The notes beneath the pieces were generated by a model. The model was not told the DNA's origin. It was given only the letters and a program-made list of their open reading frames with translations, and ran no database searches. DNA of 64,000 nucleotides from positions 62,001 through 126,000 of the forward strand of contig JAKUCV010005492.1 of NCBI GenBank assembly GCA_028386065.3, written 5' to 3'. The position numbers and the translations under genes were made by a program. Of this stretch, positions 22,947 to 34,984 are shown in pieces. Numbering within the stretch: the first letter of the stretch is position 1; every line of letters begins with the position of its first letter. This DNA comes from Turnera subulata (lineage: Eukaryota; Streptophyta; Magnoliopsida; Malpighiales; Passifloraceae).

Positions 22947-23974
22947 TAATAATTTTTTTTGGTAAATAAAAACAGACGACTTTACTTAAAGCAAAGTTGT
23001 CGGGTCCCATCTGACCATCTTAATAAGTTCCATGTGATTGGGTCCGAAGGTTAATGGATGTGTTAAAATGTAGCATCCGTAACACTCATCACCACATTTT
23101 TATTGCTAACATGATCATCATTCAAGGATTTGAAGAATATATATATAATACATTGCCTGACAGCACATTACTGTTGTACCAGTTTATATTTATTTTCCTT
23201 TTTTTTTTCTTGTTTTTGTTTTCCTTTCTCCATTCTCTTTCTGTTACATTTGTTTGTTTTATCTCTCGACAATACATCACATTATTTCTGATCAAATCCC
23301 TCATCATACTCACATGATATTAGGCAGTCTAAGCTGCCAATTACCTAATTTATGTTGGGTTAAAGAGAAATAACATGGTACCCATTATTATTACTTAATA
23401 TAGTGTAGGCGGCAACCCTGATTTAATTAAAAGATCCCTGGACTCCACCCCAAACACATAATGGATACTTGGTTTAAATAAGCATATTGGAGACCCAAAC
23501 AATTGAAACCACACATATATTGCATGGAACAAGTAAAATATACATGATACAAATGTGGCATTGGCGACAAACCATCATATATCACTGTAGCATAGCTTAA
23601 CAATATTGTTTTCATATTATTACTCAAGTGTAAAGCATCGAGCAAAGGCTAGTTTTATTTTTTATTTTTTCACTATTGGTAAATATAACAAAATAATAAT
23701 AGTTAAGAATTGATGATTGTGATTAAAAGAGTAAGAAACTAGAGGGGGGAATTAATTAATTAATGAGAGGGAAGGGAGAGGAGAGGAGAGAAGAGGGACA
23801 GGAACACATTGGAACAGCTAGGAAGGGGTCCCATAATATGACGTGTAAGAACGTGCGTGGCGTTTCTCCTGGTTTTGTGAAACCCTCCCAACTGCCACCC
23901 ACACCACACCCACACCCACGCCCACGCCCACGCCCACACTGGTTCTCTCTCTCTCTCTCTTTCTCCTCATTATG
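22947..23974. other. No gene recognised; low-complexity runs
   Basis: AT-rich spacer. Contains a GA-rich stretch (23763-23800), a CCCACG-type hexamer run (about 23895-23938) and a CT run (about 23943-23963). No coding feature or element ends were recognised. Confidence 0.5.
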
Positions 23975-24120
23975 TGATTTTTTTTTTGTCGAAAAAAAAA
24001 AAGACATCAGTGGTGTCATCTTGGCCCCGTCGGTCCAGGCCCCGGTCAGTACCGGTTACATCCTGACATTAGACCCTCCTTATAGGTGAGACCGCCCACC
24101 GGGGCATCAGCGGACACCCT
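23975..24120 (-). mobile_element. SINE, 5'-truncated second copy
   Basis: Reverse-complement match to the 3' part of the SINE at 4990-5305: shared blocks include the tail, CATCAGTGGTGTCATC, GCCCCGTCGGTCCAGG, ACCGGTTACATCCTG and CCCACCGGGGCA. Homology stops at about 24120, so roughly the 5' half with the pol III boxes is missing, which is usual for retroposons that stopped reverse transcription early. No target duplication could be defined. Confidence 0.82.
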
Positions 24121-24208
24121 GATGCCTTCTTAGATTCACCCACCTCATATTACCTATAAAGACACCCTGATGCCTTCTTAGATTCACCCACCTCATATTA
24201 CCTGTAAA
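24113..24208. repeat. 48-bp tandem duplication (2 copies)
   Basis: Units 24113-24160 and 24161-24208 differ at one base. Each begins GACACCCTGATGCC; the first eight bases are the truncated end of the SINE and the rest is flanking DNA, so the duplication happened after the SINE inserted. Confidence 0.92.
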
Positions 24209-24298
24209 ATCCCTCCTCTCTTACGTCCCGCCATCCCACCCAAGTCCTATACCATACCTAACTATCCTGTATTCCTGTTTACCAAGACCTACTTAATG

Positions 24299-25988
24299 GG
24301 AGAAGTCCCCCTAAACCTTTGCACCATTTCTCAATTAAGTCCTACAACTCAAAAAATATATACTTAAGTCCTAAATCATTTATTAGTGATATAAATAAAT
24401 CTTAAACCATTTATTAGTGATGTAAATAAGTCCTAAACTAACTCTTGGCAGGTAAGTGTATAACTTTTTTATCCCTATAGCACTGTAAAATAATTATTAA
24501 GGTCCTTTAATTTTAATTTTTAAGTAATTAAATCCTTAAATCCTAAAAAGCTTCAGTTAAAAAAATTTAAACTCTAAACTTTATATAAACCTCAAAAAAA
24601 TCTTAAATTTAAACCTAAATACTAAAAAATTTAAACTTCGAATACTAACCTTAGAAAATTAAATTGTAAAACTCTAAATCCTAAACTTAAACCCTAAATC
24701 TTAAACCATCAATCCTAAAAATATTAAATAATAAATTCTAAATCTATGAACCACAAAATTCTAAATTTATAAATTCTAAAGAATAAAATCTCTATATTTT
24801 AAAACTCTAAATATTAAAATCTCTAAACTATAAAATATTATAAATCTCAAAACTTAAGCACTAAATCATAAAATTTAAAACTCTAAACTTTAAGGCTATA
24901 AAATTTACAGTGTAAACCCAACAAATTTAAGCATTAAACCATAAATCTTAAAATCCTCAAAATAGTAAATTTTAGAACTTTAAATCTTAAAATTGATAGG
25001 GAGTTCAATCACTACTTCCTTAAGGTTGATAGTTTAAACTCAGCTGATCATCTCTCTTGGTGGGTAATTTGTAAATATTACTGTAAGCTCTTGCTACATT
25101 TGTTGGTTTATCCTGACCCTAGACTATAGAACCTCCCTTGAACCTAAACTTTATTTTACCAAAAAAAATATCAGTAGTTTAATAGCTTTGGCAGATGTAC
25201 TTTAACCAATACATGGGGGGTTCAAATCGTGTTAGTGGCATTTTGACATTGGAGATTCGGAGTCATATTTTTTAGGTTCGACACTGGTTTATGATTCATT
25301 ATTTTAATGTAAGATTACAGGGTTAGGGATTTCAGAATTTAAAATTTTTAAGATTTAAGAATTTTAAGAATTAAATTTTTAGGAGATCAAAGTTTATGGT
25401 TTAGTGTTTAAATTTTAAGATTTATAGTATTTATGATCTAGGAATTTTAATTTTTGTAATTTTAAAATGCAAAAAGTTTTAAGGTGCAAGACTTTTAATT
25501 TTAAGAGTTTGGGGTTCATAAGTTTAGGATTTATGATTTGATATTTTTATGATTAATGGTTTAATGTTTAGGGTTTAAAATTATTTGCTTTAAGGTTTAG
25601 AGTCTACATTTAAGGTTTAAATTATATATTTTAATTTTTTAAAGTTAGGATTCAAGGTTTAAAGTTTAGAGTATCTAGGTTCAAAGTTTAGAATTTTTTT
25701 TTTGGGAGATTTCAGTAAATTTTAGAGTTTAAAATTTTTTATAATTTAGGTTTCTTAGGATTTAAGGACTTAATTAATTAAAATTAAAATTAAAGGACCT
25801 TAATAACTATTTTATAATGTCATGGGACCAAAAAGTTATACACTTAATGGTCATTGGTGAGGGAAAGTCAGTTTACGGCTAAGTTGAATCACTAATAAGT
25901 GGTTTATGACTTGAATATGCGTTTTTCAAATTATAGGACTTAGTTGAGAAATGAAATAAAGCTTTAGGACTTCCAGTGTATTTATCCC
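24299..25988. mobile_element. Mutator-like foldback element
   Basis: 1,690-bp non-coding element flanked by an exact 11-bp direct repeat CCTACTTAATG (24288-24298 and 25989-25999), close to the 9-11 bp TSD of Mutator-like elements. The two halves are imperfect inverted copies over about 700 bp: for example TCTCAATTAAGTCCTA near 24330 against its complement near 25940, CATTTATTAGTGAT against its complement near 25890, and TATTAAGGTCCTTTAATTTTA against its complement near 25795. The arms consist of degenerate TAAA/CTAAAC-type text. A loop of about 250 bp separates them. No transposase ORF is present. Family assignment rests on TSD length and long terminal inverted repeats. Confidence 0.78.
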
Positions 25989-26055
25989 CCTACTTAATGC
26001 TCCCATTCCTACCACACCAAAATGAATCCATCCATTTTCATGCCCTTTTCACCAC

Positions 26056-26104
26056 AACTCATATCATGTGTTCGAAAAAAAAAAAAAAAACTCATATCAT
26101 GTGT
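26056..26104 (+). mobile_element. Minimal retroposon tail with 16-bp target duplication
   Basis: AACTCATATCATGTGT occurs exactly at 26056-26071 and 26089-26104. Between the copies is only TCG plus 14 A. This is what an extremely 5'-truncated LINE or SINE insertion leaves. The TCGAAAAA text resembles the tail of the SINE at 23975. Confidence 0.65.
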
Positions 26105-26251
26105 AATGTAAGCCCCCCTTTTTTTTTTCTTTTACATGTCATTAGTTTGTACCATCTGCTCCTACATGTTTCCTATTTTCACATGCATGTGTCAAATTTA
26201 CAATTAAGACCACAAATAGTTATTTGGGCTTCATTATTTAGTAGTATTATA

Positions 26252-27784
26252 TGTTGGTAACCGGACATGCAAACTTGACAATCAAAACGCAGCGGAAAGA
26301 CCCGGTACTCATGGAGGATCCAAGTAAAGCTAACTAAACCGAATAACAATTTTTCGTACCTTGCTTGGTTGAGGTCTTTCACCTAACTGTAGTGTAGAAT
26401 CAGCAAGAACCCGACAAGAAATCCGGCTCCTCTACGGTATCCACACGAACCGTTGATGACTGCTAGCAACCGTCTCACGATCACTAACCCGAGCACTCCC
26501 GAACCGCAGTGCTAGCTGCAGAATTTTCGAGAGCTAGAAACTAGTGTTTATATGTGCTTCTTTCTTTCTCAAAGAATAAAGTGTGTAATCTAAATTGTGT
26601 GTGAATGTTGTGTGTGTTGATAATTTGATTATCAAGCCCTATTTATACACACAATTAATGCATAGATTAATGAGATAATGGCCAACATCGTCATGCATTA
26701 ACCATCATGATTATACTTTAAGCCTAATCATGTCTCCACTATATCTTAATGCTCTACTAAGCATTAATGGATGCTCCACTAAGCATTAATGGGATATGGC
26801 ATTAATTTTGGTTCAATAATTCTGATAATTAGTGAACCAAATCAGCCCAAAACGACCCGGTCCAACCAAGGTTCAACCATGATCCACCCACCTGGTCGAA
26901 CCACGATCCAACCATGGTTCAACCACCAGCTCGAATCAACAGTTCTAAGTGTGTGACCCTGTAGGCACTTGTAACGTTTGGCAATAATTGTAAAATCTCA
27001 TTTTACAATTATAAATAATGAGGGGTGTCTAGCAACACATCATTGCTACCCAAATGACAAGATCAGTACTGATTTATTATGCCTCGGAAACATGTCATCG
27101 TCCTTTCGTCCCATTATCAAGATTAAACACGAGACATGGAAAACGTCAATCTCGTATATGTTTAATCTTAGTTTCTTGATCCCCGAGTTGACTGTGTAAA
27201 ATCGGATACTCATGATATCACCATATCACATAATCCGAGCGTGGCCACGCATTTAGCAGTTCAACTCTATCAAGAGGCCCATCTGATAATATACCCGTTA
27301 TATGGGTTGGACGAATCCCATCTTGATCCATCAAAACCCACTACACATTACGTCATATACCCAATGATTACCCTTACGTCTACTCAGTTACGACTGACTA
27401 GGAATAATATCAAAGTATACGACTCATATGTTGGGAACCTTGATGATCTCAAGTCTAAAGACAATACAAATAAGAACCACTAATGACAATCATATAACGT
27501 TCCATGTAGGGTTCTTATGTGGGTCGGTCAAGTCTACAAGTTCTCTAACTTGTACCCGTATGTAGAATTTATATCTCAAATAATTCTCAACATACGCTAG
27601 TCTTAATTTATTATTACAACTCATCCATAATAATAGTCGACTAGGGACATTTAAGAATATAAAATATTCTAGAGTTGTAAATATGTGCAAGCGTTTATCT
27701 CATAAACATGTTTATTGGAATAACCTTAATGTATTTACATGACTATGTACAATCATCCAATGATTGGCTTTTGGGCGTATTACA
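26252..27784 (-). repeat. Copia-3 3' LTR
   Basis: 1,533 bp. Contains a minus-strand TATA box TATAAATA followed by GGG (26640-26647) and a local 21-bp direct repeat around GCATTAATGG (about 26748-26792). Matches 36164-37250 and 44883-45320. Confidence 0.9.
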
Positions 27785-27893
27785 CTAATAATCTCCCACT
27801 TGCACTAAAGCCAATCATTCAGGTATCTAATACCAATGGATGCAGTATGACCATCATGCTTCTGCTGTGAGAGTGGCTTAGTCAATAGATCTG

Positions 27894-28595
27894 CTACATT
27901 GTTCTCAGAAGGAACTTTGCACAGCCTGACATCGCCTCTATCAATGATCTCTCTAATAAGATATGTTTGGATCTCTGGTGGTATCTAGGTTCTTGAGCCT
28001 GTGCGATTGTCCTATTGTTGTCACAATAGAGCTTAATCGGACTGTCAATACTAGGAACCACCCCAAGTTCAGTTACGAACTTCTTAATCCAAACAGCCTC
28101 TTTCGCCGCATCTGAGGCGGCTATGTACTCAGCCTCAGTTGTAGAGTCGGCAACTGTCTCTTGCTTTGAACTCCTCCAGCATACAGCACCACCTCCAAGA
28201 CAAAACACATAACCTAACTGCGATTTAAAGTCATCCCTGTCAGTTTGGAAGCTAGCATCTGTGTAACCCTTTACAACAAGCTCATCAACGCTTCCATAAA
28301 CAAGGAACGCATCCTTAGTCCTTCTCAAGTACTTAAGGATGTTCTTAACCATTGTCCAGTGACTTTCACCAGGATCAGATTGGTATCTGCTTCTGACACT
28401 TAATGCATATGCAACATCCGGTCGAGTACATAGCATGGCATACATGATAGATCCTATTACTGTTGCATAAGGAATCTTACTCATCCGCTCTCTCTCCTTA
28501 GATGTTCTAGGACATTGATTCTTTGAGAGAGATACGCCATGTGACATGGACAAGAAACCTTTCTTGGAATCTTGCATGCTAAACCTCTTTAGCAC
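27894..28595 (-). pseudogene. Copia-3 RNase H region
   Basis: 233-codon frame with the end of reverse transcriptase (LKRFSMQDSKKGFL) and RNase H blocks YTDASFQTDRDDFKSQLG, STTEAEYIAASDAAKEAVW and LYCDNNRTIAQ. It is out of frame with the upstream ORF because of a small deletion near 28640-28660. The C-terminal end is shifted again after HQRSKHI (near 27990). Confidence 0.88.
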
Positions 28596-28647
28596 CTTGT
28601 CAATATATGTACTTTGACTTAGCCCAAGAAGCCTTTTGGATCCATCT

Positions 28648-30915
28648 CTATAGATCTTTATACCTGTAGGCAGCTTCTCCTAAGTCCTTCATTGAGAAAT
28701 TCTTTCCTAACCAAGTCTTTACAGACTGTAGTGTCGGTATATCATTCCCAATGAGTAGAATGTCGTCAACATACAATAACAAGAAAACAATTGTGCTCCC
28801 ACTAACCTTCTTGTAAACACATGGCTCATCTTCATTTTTAATGAAACCAAACTGTTTGATTACTTCATCAAAATGAAGATTCCAACTCCTAGAAGCTTGC
28901 TTTAATCCATAAAAGGATCTTTGCAACTTGCATACCTTGTTAGCATTTTCTGGAGTGACAAAACCTTCAGGTTGTGTCATGTACACATCCTCTAAAAGAT
29001 TTCCATTAAGGAAAGCGGTTTTGACATCCATTTGCCATATCTCATAATCATGGTATACTGCTACAGCCAATAAAATCCGGATGGATTTAACCATGGCAAC
29101 TGGTGAGAAAGTTTCATCATAGTCAATACCATGAACCTGCTTGAAACCTTTCGCAACCAATCGCCCTTTAAAGGTAATCACATTACCATCCATGTAGGTC
29201 TTTTTCTTAAAGACCCACTTGCACCCAATAGGTTTTACCCCTTCAGGTGGATCAACCAAGGTCCATACCTTGTTTTCATACATGGATTCCATCTCCGAAT
29301 TCATGGCTTCTAGCCACTTCTTAGAGTCTGGACCCGTAATAGCCTGCTGATAGGAAGTGGGCTCATCCTCTTCTATGAGCATCACGTCTCTAGTATGAGT
29401 CATAAGAAATCCATATTTCTCAGGCTCATGCCTAATCCTATCAGACCTACGTAGTCCATGTGTTACAGGCACAGGTTTTTCACCCACAACATCTTGTGGT
29501 TCCTGTCCTTGTTCCATCTCAGCCTCTATACCTCGAACTTCTTCGAGTTCTATTTTTCTCCCACTGATCTTTCTAGAAATGAATTCTCTTTCTAGAAAAA
29601 TAGCAGTACGAGCAACAAACACTTTGTGCTCTGCGGGATTATAGAAATAATATCCTTTAGTTTCCTTAGGATATCCAACAAAGAGGCACTTGGCGGATTT
29701 AAGGCCGAGTTTATCTGATGCTTCTCGTCTCACGAAAGCCTCACAACCCCAGATCCTCTTAAAAGACAAATTGGGACGCTTCCATGTCCATATCTCATAT
29801 GGTGTCTTTTCAACCGATATAGATGGAACACGATTAAGTGTAAAGGCAGCACTTAATAATGCATGTCCCCAAAATGAAGAAGGAAGGTCAGCTTGACTCA
29901 TCATAGAACGAACCATGTCTAACAAAGTTCTTTTCCTCCTTTCAGATACACCATTCCATTGAGGCGTACCTGATAGAGTAAGTTGTGATACGATACCACA
30001 TTGCTTTAGAAGATCAAGAAAATCTCGGTCTAAGTATTCACCTCCTTGATCGGATCGAAGCATTTTAATACTCTTGCCGAGTTGATTCTGTACTTCACTC
30101 TTGAATTCTTTGAACTTTTCAAAGGATTCTGACTTGTGTTTCATAAGATACACATAGCCATATCTACTGTAATCATCAGTAAATGTAATGAAGTACTGAA
30201 AACCACCTCTAGCCTGTGTTGACATAGGTCTACACACATCAAAATGTATAAGACCTAACAAGTCTGAAGCTCTTTCACCTTTACCAGCAAAAGGAGCCTT
30301 CGTCATTTTACCTAATAAACATGACTCGCATGTCTCATATGATTCAAAATCAAATGAGTTTAAGAGTCCATCTTTATGGAGTTTAGAAATACGAGTCTCG
30401 TTTATATGGCCCAATCGACAATGCCAGAGATAGGTTTCATTAGAATTGTTTAATCTAACCTTCTTCGTATTAATGTTATAGATTGGTGTTTCTAGGTTTA
30501 GAACGTACAAACTGTTGCTGAAATATGCACCACCATAATAAATATCATTGAAATAAATAGAACAACAATTATTCTTTATTACAAATGAAAAACCTTTCTT
30601 GTCCAGACAAGAGACAGAAATCAAATTCCTGCTTATAGTAGGTACATAATAGCAATCATCAAGTTCCAAAACCAAATCACTCGGTAAAGATAGATGGTAA
30701 GTCCCTACGGCTAATGCAGCAACTCTTGCTCCATTTCCAATGCGCAGGTCTATCTCTCCCTTTGCTAATCTTCTACTCTTTCTCAGTTCCTGCACATTTA
30801 CACAAATGTGAGAACCACATCCGGTATCTAATACCCATGATGCAGAGATAGAGATATTAGCTTCTATAACAAAAATACCTGAAGTGGTAGTCTTACTTCC
30901 CTTCTGTTTCTTCAC
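28648..30915 (-). pseudogene. Copia-3 protease, integrase and reverse transcriptase
   Basis: Open for 755 codons, the longest frame in the window. Domains in order: protease WVLDTGCGSHIC (residues about 27-38, Asp-Thr-Gly intact), GAG-pre-integrase WHCRLGHINETRI (about 165), integrase FITFTDDYSRYGYVYLM and SDQGGEY (first two catalytic Asp) with NGVSERRKRTLLDMVR (catalytic Glu), then reverse transcriptase CKWVFKKKTYMDG, WQMDVKTAFLNGNLLEDV and LLLYVDDILLIGND. The style matches the Tnt1/Retrofit-type Copia polyproteins. The frame ends at a small deletion just after SMKDLGEAAY. Upstream, the gag zinc knuckle has an in-frame stop, so the polyprotein as a whole is dead. Confidence 0.93.
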
Positions 30916-31240
30916 CTCTTCAAGGTAAACAGGGCAGTTACGTTTTCAATGGCCAGGTTTGTTGCAATGGAAACATTGTCCTTCCTTTGCAATACCACCT
31001 TTGGGTTTCAGCACATGGGAACAAGAAGATGCTCATGCACCAAACTTTTTGGCACATTTCTTCTTCTTGTAAAACTTGGCTTTACCCTTTCCTTTGCCTT
31101 TTCCAACCATTAAAATGTTATTGGATTTGTTTGCCTTCATTTGTTGCTCAACTGTTCCTAACATGTTAAGCAACTCAGACAAGGATTTGTCAAGATGATT
31201 TATATTGAAATTCATGACAAATTGGCTGTAACTATCCGGC
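30916..31240 (-). pseudogene. Copia-3 gag, C-terminal part
   Basis: Continues gag after the nested solo LTR: VMNFNINHLDKSLSELLNML, a Lys/Gly-rich stretch, and a CCHC zinc knuckle (CFHCNKPGH, one stop codon in place of an aromatic residue, KRNCP; about 30945-30985). Joined to 34456 after removing the insert and one copy of the CCGGC duplication. Confidence 0.85.
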
Positions 31241-34200
31241 TGAAATGCCCGTGTCCCAATTTATTAATATATAATAGAATTTGAATATAAAAATGACTAA
31301 ATTGCCCTTATCAATCCCGGGACACGAAAATCATGAACTAAACACCCGTATCCCAAATAACCCATTAATTTAATTACAACATGAGAAGTGACCAAAATGC
31401 CCTTCTACCCGAGATACGATATCAATAACATGATCAACATTTAATCAAATAATAAATAATACAATGGAATCAAGTACGCAACGGAAAAACCAAAAATACG
31501 TAGCAACATGTATGCAATGAACCCTATGGATCCGACCCGAGGAGGAAAGCACGGCCACCTGCTGATATGCACCACTGCTCAATGAGCAGTTAACCTGTAA
31601 AAGACTGTGAGGGGGTGAGACCAACCACTATCTCACCGCAAACAAATAAACCAGTGTATACAAATACAAATCAACTACAAGTACACCGGCATCAAGCATC
31701 AGCAACCACAATGCACAAACAAGTCACAATGATCAATACAAGTCAACATCAGACTTCTAACCAACACTGATCTTTAATCACTTAATTATCATTGTACTTT
31801 ATTGTTATTAGGGTTGAATGTTTTATTAGGGCCCTCTACTGTGTGCGTCGAGCTCGGTCCCGTCTCATAAGACAACCAGGGCATAAGCCCAATATAAACA
31901 GGACAAGGCCCAATACAATCAGTGAGAGAGAGAGACAGACAAAGAGAAAGAGGGAGGTAGAAAGGGGGAGATAGAAAGAGGGAGGTAGAACCGGTCATCA
32001 CAGGCCCATATGCTAAACCGCATATACCATGCTATCCCGCATGCAATCCCGAGGGGTTTCTCTTCCCGCTCGAACCAACCGGTCAACAGCCCCACAGTAG
32101 AATTATTATAATTTGTTATTTATGCTTAAAGAGTTTCGTGTACCATTACATACGAATGTCCAGGTTTGTGTGAATTTAAAATCTTATTCTCAAGTCCGGG
32201 CCTCTAGCCCACGGTCCACTACACAAACCACAAAACCATATATCAAGTTGTTTAACACACAAAACAAGTCATGCTCGACAGGCATATTATATCACACTGG
32301 TACACAGTTCACATGATCATGCACACTGCATTAGAGGTATCATAAAAAAGATACAAGGTGTAAGCAAGAACATCCACAAAGCAGGCAAGCATGCATACAG
32401 CATTCAAGACCAAACAAATAATACCACTTTATATACCAAGACAATTAACCGAGCATTGTAGGCAGTAATGCATACAAAGGTTTATAAGTCCTCACCTTAG
32501 CCATAATAATTGTCTCGGAAGCCAAAGCCTCGATCCGCCTCAACATATCCTATTTTAGAACTAAGATACGACCATACATAAGGTCCACATAAAAATATGA
32601 CAAAAGTACGCTAAAATGTGCTTATTCCGATATATCATTTTGAGTCCTTAAGCCCAGTCATTATCCTCAAGTCCTTTGATCTCAAGCCTATATTAATAAT
32701 AATTATCAGGTTAAATTATCCATTGGGCCTAAGGCCCAAATCATGCCTTAATCTTATTTAGGCCTAAAGCCCATATTAAATCAATTACACTTTATTAGGC
32801 TTAAAGCCCAAACCATGTCCAAGAATCATAGAGTTAATGGGCCTGGGCCCGGCCCGTCATAGACAAACTAACTCGTAAACCCGAGCCTAGTATTTCTGGC
32901 CTAACGATAGCACGTGCGTCGGACATGTACCGGCCACGCCACTCAACTCTCCAAACCCGATTTCCACTAAGTCTTTTTATTTTATAAATGTACATGTACT
33001 CGAAAATACCGGAGCATATACATAAAAATGAAAACGAGACTAAACCGGAATTACCGTGTAAAAGCTGGAAAGAAATTCTGTCTGCCGGAACTGAACCAGA
33101 GCACTCGCCGGAAAATTCCCGAGCTCGCCGGATTCCGGTCAGACCCGCCGGAAGAGTGACCCGAGACGTCGAAAAGAAAACCACAACAAACTGCCCAACC
33201 CGAAAGACAACCAATTCGTCAAAACAACCAACACAAAAAACGAAATTGAAAGGAAGCAGGAGGAAGGAGGTCGCATCCTTACCAGGAAAACCCAAATCCT
33301 CACTGTCCCCAGTTCAATTCTGCTCGGAACTGTGGCACAACACCCAAAATCAGTCCCTCACACCTTCTGTCCGTGAAAAACCCGAGCGAACACCACTGCT
33401 CGTCACCATCACTGAACCATCAGGCAAAGATGAAGACAAACGAAGAAGAGAAACAGAGGAGCGGCTGCAGCCACTTACCGGAAATCTAACCCCCACTGGC
33501 GGTCACTCGCCTGAACCCAACTCGCAACCGAGCCCTGTAACAGCACTGCCGAACCAACCACCAGCAACCACCACCATCAAACCATCCACCACTGAAACCG
33601 CCATCAACAACACCATCCCGGCCAAACACAACGAGCAGAAGCACCAAACGTCACCAACACGAACTGCAACATCACCGCCACAAGACAACCGCATCCACAA
33701 AATGCAAACCAAAGAAATCATCACAAACACACCCTGATTCGACAAGAACTTGAATTGAAGAGAAAGAGAAGAAGCAAAGAGAGTGGCGGGGCAAGCTTAC
33801 CAGACAGCGACACAAGCAACAACAGCAGCCCCGTCCTTCAATGGTGGCGGCGGCACCACGAAGAAGAAGAAGAACGGATGGTGGCGGCAAAAGAGCGAGA
33901 AGAGGAGAGGAAGAGTTGGGCAGTGAAGGAAAATAAAAGTAAAGAAAGAAAAAGAAGACAAAGAAGAGAGGAAGAGAAATTGGGTGTAACCGATTGGGAG
34001 AGAGAGGTCGTGCAGAGAGGAAGTCGGGAGGAAGCTCGTGGGCAGCGAAAGAGAAAAGAAAAAAGAAAGGAGAGAGAGGGAAGAAAAGAAAGAAGAGGTT
34101 AGGGTTTGGCCAGCCGAGGCCAAAACGACATCGTTTTGGTCTCTGGCTTGGTCAACCCGCCCTTCTTGGTCAAAACACAGCCCCTCAGTTGTGTTTAATG

Positions 34201-34455
34201 TCCTAGTACTCCCAAAACTACGTAGTGTCATACCATACTATGTCAAAGTTTGTGTTTCACACCAAAACACAATTAAATACTAAAAGAAACATGATTAAAG
34301 ATTAATGCCAACATAGCTGTAATATTCTTAAGGAAATAAATTATTTTCCTTAACCCTAAATTCCCGGAACACACCTCAAGCGTAAAAATGGAATTAAATT
34401 TCAAAAATACCGAAAATTATATAGAAATTAAATACTGAAAATTCGGGGCGTTACA
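31241..34455 (-). mobile_element. Solo LTR, Gypsy-type, family S1 (copy 1)
   Basis: 3,215-bp insertion in Copia-3 gag with exact 5-bp duplication CCGGC (31236-31240, 34456-34460). It starts TGAAATGCCCGTGTCC and ends GGGGCGTTACA. There are no internal LTR copies, primer site or pol, so it is a solo LTR left by recombination. Orientation (-) is chosen because the start then reads TGTAACGCCCCGAATTTTC, common for plant chromovirus LTRs. It includes a GC-rich segment (33050-34150) whose long ORFs on both strands have no family features. A related copy is at 50490-53555. Confidence 0.87.
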
Positions 34456-34984
34456 CCGGCAACGATTGCAGGACTAGATCAACAGCTAACTCCTTATGCA
34501 AAGGAAAACCTAGACCCTCAAGGCTCTCAATGTATCCAATCATTTTGAGCACATGAGGTCTCACCAGTGATGACTCAGCCATCTTGCATTGGAACAAAGC
34601 CTTAGAGGTCTCATACCTCTCATGCCTTGCTTGCTCTTCAAAGAGCATTTTCAGGTATTCGATCATATCGAAAGCACCCAAGTTCTCATGTTGCTTCTGA
34701 AGCTTAGAGTCCATGTTAACAAGCATAAGGCATGCAATATCCAATGCATCATCAACATGCTTCTTGTAAGCATCTCTTTCTGCCCTAGGAGCATTAGGCG
34801 CGGGTTCATTTGGAACGAGCCCTTCAAGGACATACAACTTCTTTTCTTGTTTGAGGACTATCTTCAAATTGCGATGCCACTTTAGGAAGTTATTCCCATT
34901 CAGCTTTTCCTTCTCAAGGACCGATCGCAGAGATTGTGTTGTTTTGTGCCATGATAACTCTACAACATTGATCAACTTGCACAA
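34456..34984 (-). pseudogene. Copia-3 gag, N-terminal part
   Basis: 177-codon frame. From SLRSVLEKEKLNGNNFLKWH it has the plant Copia gag (UBN2) pattern, with QARHERYETSKALFQCKM and VLKMIGYIESLEGLGFPL. The first 15 residues before this block are atypical and the true start may be internal. Broken after LQSLP by the nested solo LTR. Confidence 0.87.

Noticed and set aside
24600..25700. Interstitial telomere array
   Set aside because: CCCTAAA-like units are scattered and degenerate without a clear 7-bp period; the long inverted-repeat structure with an 11-bp TSD explains the region better.
33000..34150. Protein-coding gene suggested by long ORFs on both strands (for example 32988-33737 + and 33797-34231 -)
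   Set aside because: The ORFs lie in a GC-rich part of solo LTR S1, have low-complexity composition and no domain; the TSD and ends place them inside the LTR.
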